A stretch of DNA of 64,000 nucleotides from contig CAKSIJ010000005.1 of the NCBI GenBank assembly GCA_934462715.1, positions 104,374 through 168,373 on the forward strand, written 5' to 3'. This document shows positions 58,270 to 64,000 of the stretch, one piece after another; position 1 is the first letter of the stretch, and each line of letters opens with the position of its first letter. Under the pieces are notes generated by a model. It made no database searches. It was not told the origin of the DNA and saw only the letters and a list, made by a program, of their open reading frames with translations. The position numbers and the translations under genes were made by a program. The stretch is from an uncultured Clostridia bacterium. GTDB taxonomy: Bacteria; Bacillota; Clostridia; UBA1381.

Positions 58270-61107
58270 TTATTTTATAAAGAAAGTAAATTCAAAGTCC
58301 TCCGGCTTCAGACGGTATTCCTCTCTCAATTCGGGACCACAGCTCTGCGAGCCGATACCGGAAACCTTATAATCTATTCTGAGATTGGTTTTTCCGTTCT
58401 TTTTCAGTTCGTCTGTGTGCATTGCGGTTGTCAGTGCTTCGGAGGTGTATTGAGAAACGTTAAACTCAAATTCACTGTCGGCGATAAATTCAAGACCGCA
58501 GCCCATTGCAAGCATTTTTGTTCTTATGTGATTGCCGTGCTCCTGCGGCATAATGTAATTCACATATTCACGCTCGGCATTGCTTTCAAATCTGCCGATT
58601 TTTGCGTGATAATGCATATCACAGTAGTTCTCACCGTCACCCATGCCGTAATAGCTGAAGCTGTCATTTTCCTTGTCAATGGTAAATTCAAAACCGAGAC
58701 GGGGGAGGAACTTAAACATCAGCGTATCGGCGTAATGTCCGGTAAGACCTACTTTTACCGTTCCGTTTGCGAAAAATTCATAGCTTGCGGTGTAACGCAG
58801 GAAAGGTCTTCTCGATACACCTGCAAGGCTTGCATTAACTTCAATTCTGTTTTCGTTGACAGTTACCGAATAAACCTTGTTGAAAAGCTTGTTAAGGTTT
58901 TCGGCGGACTGGTTATCCTCGAATAATCCCCATGAAAATTTAACGTGTCTGTCATTGTCGGTCGGCGCTCTCCAAGCAGTCAGCCTTACCGGTGCACAGA
59001 GCGTTTCAACTCCGTTTTTCTTTATCGAAACAAAGCTGCCGTAAAGCTTTGAAAATACATAGCTTACATTGCCTGCTTCCGCATAGATATATTTGTCGTC
59101 CTCTTTCAGACCGTCAAACTCCGAATCAAGCTCGACAGGAGCTTTTAAGGATTCTATTTCATGCTGAACAAATCCTCTCTCAAAGCCGTTTTCATACTGA
59201 TATAAAGTGAGATACAAGCCCATTTCACACTTTTCGTCAAGAGAGAAAGGCACTTCGATTTCGACCGTTTCGTGAGGCTCGGCATTTATATTCAGTTCCG
59301 CTTCGCTGATTATCTTGCCGTCCGATTCAAGCACTGCCTTAAAGGTGAATTTACTGAGGTTTGTAAAGTCATAACGGTTTGTGACCGTCAGTTTTCCGTC
59401 CTTGTATTCGGAAGCAAAATTCTGATAACTGTATTTTGTATTCAGAGAGCCGGCTTTAAAGCTTCTGTCATGGAATACAAGACCGTCGCAACAGAAGTTT
59501 TTATCGTTGGTGATTTCTCCGAAATCTCCGCCGTATTTTCCTACGCCGTTCTCAATAACGGTGTGGTCTGCCCATTCCCAGATACAGCCGCCGATGAATT
59601 TCGGGTATTTGTACATAAGCTCAACATAATCGTGAACATCTCCGGGACCGTTGCCCATTGCGTGAGAAAACTCACAGAGGAAAACCGGGTGCTGCAAAAT
59701 CTTTTGATTTAACATATTGCTTTCGATATCTTCAAGCGACGGATACATTCTCGAATAAACGTCCGGTATGTCAAAGTGATGTTCTCTTGACGCGTCCTCA
59801 CAGTGAACGAGTCTTGACGAATCTCTGTTTCTGATCCGGTCGATCATTTTTCTGTGGTTAATGCCGTGGCCGCTTTCGTTGCCGGTTGACCACATAATAA
59901 CTGAAGCGTGGTTTTTATCTCTTTCAACCATACGCACCGCTCTTTCAACGAATGCATTTTCCCATTCGGGGAGATTGTTTATCCAATCGTCTGGTTTTAC
60001 GGTATCATCATATTTGTACATACCTTCTCTTGTTGCAAAGCCGTGAATTTCTATGTCGGTTTCGTCAATCACATAAAGACCGAGTTCATCACACATATTC
60101 AGAAATTCCGGGGTAGGGGGGTAGTGCGAGGTTCTGACGGTATTAATATTAAGCTCTTTCATTTTTTCGAGATCGCGTCTTATATCTGCGTCCGTCATAT
60201 ACCAGCCCTTTTTAGCGTCCGTGTCATGATGATTTACACCTTTGAGCTTTACGCTTGTACCGTTAATCAGAAGCTCGTATTTATCCGAAATTTTTATGTC
60301 CCTCATACCGATTCTTATCGGTATAAATTCGGTTTTACCGTAAACCACAACAGTGTAAAGATATGGATTTTCTGCGTTCCACAATACGGGGGCTGAAAGA
60401 TCGCACGGCTTTTTATCTGCGTCAAAGATTTCATAGTTATCTTCAGAAACATAGATGTTTTCCGTGTCTGCACTGACATCTATATCGGTTATATGTCCTT
60501 GCTCTCTTGATAAAAGATATACATCTCTGAAAATTCCATTGAATCTGAAGAAGTCCTGATCTTCAAGATAGCTTCCCGAACACCATTTCAAAACCTTTGC
60601 AACGATTTCGTTTTCGCCCTCTTTTACATAATCGGTTATGTTAAACTCCGATTGCAGATGAGAGCCTTGCGAATATCCTGCAAATTCACCGTTTACATAC
60701 ACGCTTACACATGAGCTTACGCCCTCGAAAACTATGTATGTTTCTCTCTCGCTCCAGTCCTTATCCAAAGTGAAGAAACGTCTGTATACACCGCACGGGT
60801 TCTCGTCCGGAACATACGGAGGATCAACCGGGTGGGGATAATTAACGTTGGTATATATCGGCTTTTCGTACCCTTGCAGCTGCCAGCAGGACGGAACGGG
60901 AATTTTATCGGTAAAATCGATTTTTTCGGGAACGTCTATATCACGCTCGTAAAAGCTGAAGTCCCATTCTCCGTTTAAAAGCCTGTAAAATTTTGATTGT
61001 GAGCGGTCGCCGGCAAGCGCTTTTTCAAGACTGTCATAAGGTATGTAGTATGCACGCTGAAGCTCTCTTTTTTCACTCAGTCTGTTTAAATCTTCATAAT
61101 TTCTCAT
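58270..61107 (-). CDS. lacZ: Beta-galactosidase, GH2 family
   Basis: 945 residues, cytoplasmic (no signal). Order: sugar-binding domain (FYRLLNGEWDFSFYERDIDVPE, PVPSCWQLQGYEKPIYTNVNYP), immunoglobulin-like domain, TIM barrel with GVNHHDTDAKKGWYMTDADIRRDLEKMKELNINTVRTSHYP, the acid/base site IMWSTGNESGHGINH and the nucleophile region HPVFLCEFSHAMGNGPGD, then the C-terminal beta-sandwich typical of LacZ (about 680-945). AAAGGA lies exactly 12 nt before the ATG. No lac transporter or regulator is adjacent. Confidence 0.95.
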   Translation of the reverse strand: MRNYEDLNRLSEKRELQRAYYIPYDSLEKALAGDRSQSKFYRLLNGEWDFSFYERDIDVPEKIDFTDKIPVPSCWQLQGYEKPIYTNVNYPHPVDPPYVPDENPCGVYRRFFTLDKDWSERETYIVFEGVSSCVSVYVNGEFAGYSQGSHLQSEFNITDYVKEGENEIVAKVLKWCSGSYLEDQDFFRFNGIFRDVYLLSREQGHITDIDVSADTENIYVSEDNYEIFDADKKPCDLSAPVLWNAENPYLYTVVVYGKTEFIPIRIGMRDIKISDKYELLINGTSVKLKGVNHHDTDAKKGWYMTDADIRRDLEKMKELNINTVRTSHYPPTPEFLNMCDELGLYVIDETDIEIHGFATREGMYKYDDTVKPDDWINNLPEWENAFVERAVRMVERDKNHASVIMWSTGNESGHGINHRKMIDRIRNRDSSRLVHCEDASREHHFDIPDVYSRMYPSLEDIESNMLNQKILQHPVFLCEFSHAMGNGPGDVHDYVELMYKYPKFIGGCIWEWADHTVIENGVGKYGGDFGEITNDKNFCCDGLVFHDRSFKAGSLNTKYSYQNFASEYKDGKLTVTNRYDFTNLSKFTFKAVLESDGKIISEAELNINAEPHETVEIEVPFSLDEKCEMGLYLTLYQYENGFERGFVQHEIESLKAPVELDSEFDGLKEDDKYIYAEAGNVSYVFSKLYGSFVSIKKNGVETLCAPVRLTAWRAPTDNDRHVKFSWGLFEDNQSAENLNKLFNKVYSVTVNENRIEVNASLAGVSRRPFLRYTASYEFFANGTVKVGLTGHYADTLMFKFLPRLGFEFTIDKENDSFSYYGMGDGENYCDMHYHAKIGRFESNAEREYVNYIMPQEHGNHIRTKMLAMGCGLEFIADSEFEFNVSQYTSEALTTAMHTDELKKNGKTNLRIDYKVSGIGSQSCGPELREEYRLKPEDFEFTFFIK

Positions 61108-61232
61108 ATTTATAACTATTCCTTTCTTTGCCGAAGTGCGGACAAATGCGAATTTATTTGCTGCTGCCCAAACGGCATAAAATTTTGATTTGCCGATGCT
61201 TGAATTGCATTTGATTGCATCTTACAGGTTTA

Positions 61233-61261
61233 ATTATAATATATGGTGATTTGCTTGTCAA
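61233..61261 (-). promoter_or_regulatory. Promoter of lacZ
   Basis: Minus strand TTGACA (61256-61261), 17-bp spacer, TATAAT (61233-61238). The leader is about 115 nt. No obvious operator or cre-like site was identified. Confidence 0.75.
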
Positions 61262-61289
61262 GATAAAAATATTGTTCTTTTTTATAAAG

Positions 61290-61332
61290 AAAGTGCAAAA
61301 TAAAACTATTCCGGTGTTTTATTCTGCACTTT
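61290..61332. terminator. Hairpin between trmD and the lacZ promoter
   Basis: AAAGTGCA-AATAAAAC pairs with GTTTTATT-TGCACTTT around a short loop, 4 bp beyond the trmD stop on the minus strand. Terminates rimM-trmD. Confidence 0.7.
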
Positions 61333-61335
61333 GTT

Positions 61336-62091
61336 TCATTGTTTATTCAATTGATTTTCTTCTGTTTCTATTTCTTCCGCAAGTTTTTTTATTTTAGGGT
61401 TTTCGCACGCTTTATTGAGCATATCGGGTCTTTTTTTATATGTATTTCTGACCGCTTCTTTCAGTTTCCACTCATTGATTTTTGCGTGATGCCCCGAGAG
61501 CAGTACATCGGGAATACGCACGCCCATAAATTCCTCGGGTCTTGTGTACTGCGGATATTCCAGAAGCCCGGAAAAATGGCTCTCGTTCTTGTATGAACCC
61601 TCATTTGCAAGCACACCCGGAATCATACGGCTTACTGCGTCAACAACCGCCATCGCCGGTATTTCTCCGCCGGTAAGAACGAAGTCGCCGACAGATATTT
61701 CTCTGTCAACAATCATATCGAGAACCCTTTGGTCAACACCCTCATAGTGACCGCATAATATTACGATGTGATCATATCCCGACAGCTCGACCGCCGTTTT
61801 CTGATTGAAAACCTCGCCATGGGGCGACATATATACAGTGAGCGGTTTATAATCAAGTCCTGCGGTTACTGCTTGGTATGCGTCATATATCGGCTGTGCG
61901 GACATCAGCATGCCACCGCCGCCGCTGTAGGGATAATCGTCGACCTTTCTGTGCTTGTTTTTTGTGTAGTTGCGTATATCGGTGTAATTCAGCTCTATAA
62001 TCCCTTTTTGTACCGCACGGTTTATAATGCTGTCGCCCAGCACCGCTTTGAACATATCGGGAAACAGCGTTAAAATGTCAAATTTCATCAT
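61336..62091 (-). CDS. trmD: tRNA (guanine-N1-)-methyltransferase
   Basis: Methylates G37 of tRNAs using SAM in a trefoil-knot fold, 251 residues. MKFDILTLFPDMFKAVLGDSI, DYPYSGGGGMLMSAQPIYDA, LCGHYEGVDQRVLD, ISVGDFVLTGGEIPAM (knot and SAM site) and the C-terminal YTRPEEFMGVRIPDVLLSGHH are complete. The ATG overlaps the rimM stop by 4 bases; a second ATG follows immediately and may be the true start. Confidence 0.97.
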   Translation of the reverse strand: MMKFDILTLFPDMFKAVLGDSIINRAVQKGIIELNYTDIRNYTKNKHRKVDDYPYSGGGGMLMSAQPIYDAYQAVTAGLDYKPLTVYMSPHGEVFNQKTAVELSGYDHIVILCGHYEGVDQRVLDMIVDREISVGDFVLTGGEIPAMAVVDAVSRMIPGVLANEGSYKNESHFSGLLEYPQYTRPEEFMGVRIPDVLLSGHHAKINEWKLKEAVRNTYKKRPDMLNKACENPKIKKLAEEIETEENQLNKQ

Positions 62092-62597
62092 AGCTCGTCC
62101 AATCCTGCCGGCAGGCGCACAATGATTTTTTTGTTTTCAATGTCAACGCTCAAAACCGTTTCCTTTGTTACCGGTATCAGCAAATCCTTCTTTTCGGGCG
62201 CACTTACCGCATATATATCGTTTGCACCGGTGTTGAAAACGTCGGTAAGCTTTCCGAGTGCGTTACCGTCCTCTTCAAAAACGGCACAGCCGATTAAGTC
62301 GGCAATGTAATAAACTCCCTCCGGAAGCTCCCCGAGCATTTCTCTGTCGGCTGTCAGTATGCAGTTTTTGTATTTTTCGGCTTCATCAATATTGTCAATT
62401 TCGGAGAATCTTGCTATTATATTGTTTTTCTGGTACTTTATTCCCTTTAACGTAAGCTTGACTTCTCCACCCTTTCTTTTGGCGTATACATATTCTATAT
62501 CTTCAAAAACATCGGGCGAATCCGTCCATGTTACAACCTTTACCTCACCCTTTAAGCCGTGTGTGTTGACTATTTTTCCAACCTCTAATCTGTCCAT
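62088..62597 (-). CDS. rimM: Ribosome maturation factor RimM
   Basis: 30S assembly factor, 169 residues. LEVGKIVNTHGLKGEVKVVTWTDSP is the RimM N-terminal barrel. YIADLIGCAVFEEDGNALGKLTDVFNTGANDIYAV opens the PRC-barrel, and the end LIPVTKETVLSVDIENKKIIVRLPAGL is diagnostic. First gene of rimM-trmD here; rpsP, KH-domain gene and rplS, often in this operon, are absent. Confidence 0.95.
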   Translation of the reverse strand: MDRLEVGKIVNTHGLKGEVKVVTWTDSPDVFEDIEYVYAKRKGGEVKLTLKGIKYQKNNIIARFSEIDNIDEAEKYKNCILTADREMLGELPEGVYYIADLIGCAVFEEDGNALGKLTDVFNTGANDIYAVSAPEKKDLLIPVTKETVLSVDIENKKIIVRLPAGLDEL

Positions 62598-62639
62598 TGC
62601 TTTCTTCCTTTCATATCAAAAAACATTTGCGTCTTTTAT

Positions 62640-62668
62640 ATTATAACAGACAAGCATGAGGTTTTCAA
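62640..62668 (-). promoter_or_regulatory. Promoter of rimM-trmD
   Basis: Minus strand TTGAAA (62663-62668), 17-bp spacer, TATAAT (62640-62645). Confidence 0.7.
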
Positions 62669-62706
62669 GTCTTTTTGCAAAATTGAAAATATAATTGCAT
62701 GAGGAA

Positions 62707-63204
62707 TTATATATAATAATCGGGAATAAAAGCCTCACGCATATCGATTCCGCCTATAGTCATCTTTTGCTCCCTGCCGTCAAACAGGAACTTTACGGTG
62801 TCGATACCGTCAATTGATGTGAGAGAATTTACTATAGAGTAAAGCATTAATATTTCCTGATTCTTATTTTCGGGGATATTCTCGGTAAAGCTTTCTTTGA
62901 GATTTACATATGCCGTGCTTTTTTCAACCTTTACGGACATACATTTTTTTTCGTCCGGAATAAGCCTGAGAATTCGTCTGTTGTGATCCTCGCCGTCTAT
63001 CAGCTTGTCCAGCACCTTTTGTGCGGCTTTTGTTTCGGTAGTGCAGCCTATATCAAAATCCATGGGAATCAGCCGCAGCATTGAGCTGTCTACATAATAA
63101 ATTTGTGCGTCAAGCTTTTTTGCGGTCTTTTTTTCGGGCGAAACGTTTCCGGATATTGCAATTACCGCAGCAAGTATTCCCGGTATCAGCACTGCTTTTT
63201 TCAT
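62707..63204 (-). CDS. GerMN domain-containing protein
   Basis: 165 residues. N-terminal signal or anchor (MKKAVLIPGILAAVIAISGNVS), then one GerMN domain: AQIYYVDSSMLRLIPMDFDIG, AAQKVLDKLIDGEDHNRRILRLIP, MSVKVEKSTAYVNLKESF, EILMLYSIVNSLTSIDGIDTVKFLFDGREQ. These domains occur in GerM sporulation/germination proteins and in other secreted proteins. Only one domain is present, against two in Bacillus GerM. Ribosome site AAAGGA before the ATG. Supports a spore-forming host but is not proof. Confidence 0.87.
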   Translation of the reverse strand: MKKAVLIPGILAAVIAISGNVSPEKKTAKKLDAQIYYVDSSMLRLIPMDFDIGCTTETKAAQKVLDKLIDGEDHNRRILRLIPDEKKCMSVKVEKSTAYVNLKESFTENIPENKNQEILMLYSIVNSLTSIDGIDTVKFLFDGREQKMTIGGIDMREAFIPDYYI

Positions 63205-63489
63205 ATGGTATCAATCCTTTCGGAAATAATTATTATTAATATTTTATGCCGAAATGCTTCCGGTTATGCCGAATATATGATAAAATGGAATTATAATTAT
63301 TTTCAAATAATAAAAAAATATTGCTAAAATTGTAAAATATAGTATAATTAGCTACGTGCAAAACTCCAAAGATATAGAGTTTATACGGTTTTACAGACGT
63401 GGCAAATCCATTTTGTAACTATAAATTTACATTTAATGTATAGAAAAAAACACTCTGATTTGATATAATATAGTTGTAAACAAAATCCC

Positions 63490-63730
63490 AAAGGAGAGTG
63501 GTTTTTATCTATCTCTAAGAACTTTTACAAGACATCAGTCTTTTTACCTCACAATCAAAAGCTAAATTTTACGATGAACTGTTCATCAATTTGGATTTAG
63601 GCTGTATTCCTGCTTACAATTCCAAAGCCGGTCGTACAGGTTACAGCAATCACGCTATGATTTGTGCTTTTATCGTTATGAAATGCGAGGGCTTCTCTCA
63701 AATTTCAGACTTACACGATTATCTGTAAAA
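63490..63730 (+). pseudogene. Degenerate IS transposase, N-terminal fragment
   Basis: AAAGGAG (63491-63497) is followed by SISKN; a one-base deletion after KN shifts the frame, and then LQDISLFTSQSKAKFYDELF, INLDLGCIPAYNSKAGRTGY, SNHAMICAFIVMKCEG and FSQISDLHDYL read through to TAA. This is the N-terminus of an IS transposase with a DUF772-like domain; the rest (about 300 residues, including the catalytic part) is missing. The expected ATG seems changed to ATC. A consensus TATAAT (near 63464) and AAACTC/GAGTTT dyad (near 63361-63382) may mark the former left end. 63205-63480 is otherwise AT-rich without a gene. Confidence 0.7.
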
Positions 63731-63970
63731 AAACCGACAGTTGTTACGGGATATACATTTACAACCGGAAACGATACCGATACTTTTCCGTACCGAAATC
63801 CGAGAAGCTGGTTCCTTATGGGAAGTAATGATTACGATGAGGATACCAAGGAAGCCCGATGGTATAAGCTGCACAGTATGACTAAAGATATTACCATGGA
63901 GGGAAAGAGTTTTGCTTCGTACAGTGGAAATGTCAATAAATGTGCAGTCGAAATTTACCCAAAATTCTGA
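63729..63970 (+). pseudogene. Fragment of a discoidin-like (F5/8 type C) domain protein
   Basis: Immediately after the transposase fragment, in another frame, comes KKPTVVTGYTFTTGNDTDTF, then PYRNPRSWFLMGSNDYDEDT and KEARWYKLHSMTKDI, ending ...NKCAVEIYPKF before TGA. The 'TxGNDT..yPgRNPrsW.L.GSND' pattern resembles carbohydrate-binding discoidin/galactose-binding modules of large secreted clostridial proteins. No start, signal or upstream domain remains, so it is a scar of a deletion or IS-mediated rearrangement. The last 30 bases of the window show nothing further. Confidence 0.5.
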
Positions 63971-64000
63971 AACCGCTTTAATTCTTCAACCGACATAACT

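Noticed and set aside
1..64000. tRNA, rRNA, tmRNA or RNase P genes
   Set aside because: I saw no cloverleaf, CCA-ended or rRNA-like stretch in the non-coding intervals; a covariance scan could not be run.

Overview
The window looks like a chromosomal segment of an anaerobic, spore-forming Firmicute of the class Clostridia, probably a gut commensal. Base composition is moderately AT-rich. Sporulation-linked genes (yunB, a GerMN-domain gene), a flavodiiron protein, an electron-transfer flavoprotein, glycogen metabolism, a GH2 beta-galactosidase and a Tn4451-type mobilizable element all point that way. Promoters are sharp TTGACA/TATAAT pairs with 16-17 bp spacers, and TTG starts are common. I saw no rRNA, tRNA or CRISPR.

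Layout. 1-4181 is the right part of an integrated mobilizable element: replisome-organizer protein (cut by the window edge), IstB/DnaC-like ATPase, MobV relaxase, TnpW and a large serine recombinase. A long imperfect hairpin (4305-4437) lies between it and the resident chromosome. 4544-8998 (minus) is a glycogen operon, glgA-glgP; GlgA carries a long Lys/Ala/Glu-rich tail. 9409-11910 holds a NusG domain II protein and CIRCE-controlled groES-groEL. 12019-17236 (minus) holds an orphan rhamnose isomerase, a G5-M23 peptidase, a His-rich Zn/Cd P-type ATPase with an ArsR/SmtB-like operator, and a 34-residue Cys-rich membrane peptide. 17448-32182 (plus) is mostly housekeeping: SGNH hydrolase, TPR protein, rarA, lepA, hisS-aspS, yunB, ligA, an M20 amidohydrolase and small unknowns.

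32251-46249 is the most unusual part. A nine-gene minus-strand sugar catabolic operon (fucose/arabinose-isomerase family protein, FAD dehydrogenase, Fe-S protein, class II aldolase, PfkB kinase, IolB, DUF4867 protein, FGGY kinase, fused EtfB-EtfA) diverges from an RpiR regulator. The shared intergenic region carries two matching palindromes placed on the two promoters. Next come gene remnants, a DeoR regulator and an MFS transporter with a 200-nt structured leader. The IolB/PfkB/aldolase trio resembles the lower inositol pathway, but the upper inositol enzymes are absent, so the substrate is unknown.

46336-58269 contains a stalk-domain secreted protein, fabG, a 98-bp tandem repeat, acpP, rnc, a radical SAM/KH protein, smc, ftsY, a flavodiiron protein, an MBL-fold lipoprotein and HU. 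58270-63204 (minus) contains lacZ, rimM-trmD and a GerMN protein. The last 500 bp hold a decayed insertion-sequence transposase abutting a fragment of a discoidin-like domain.

Two recurrent translation-leader families stand out. One is an AAAGGA Shine-Dalgarno exactly 12 nt from the ATG of four carbohydrate genes. The other is a 13-mer CGGCRGAAYGGAG before five unrelated genes.
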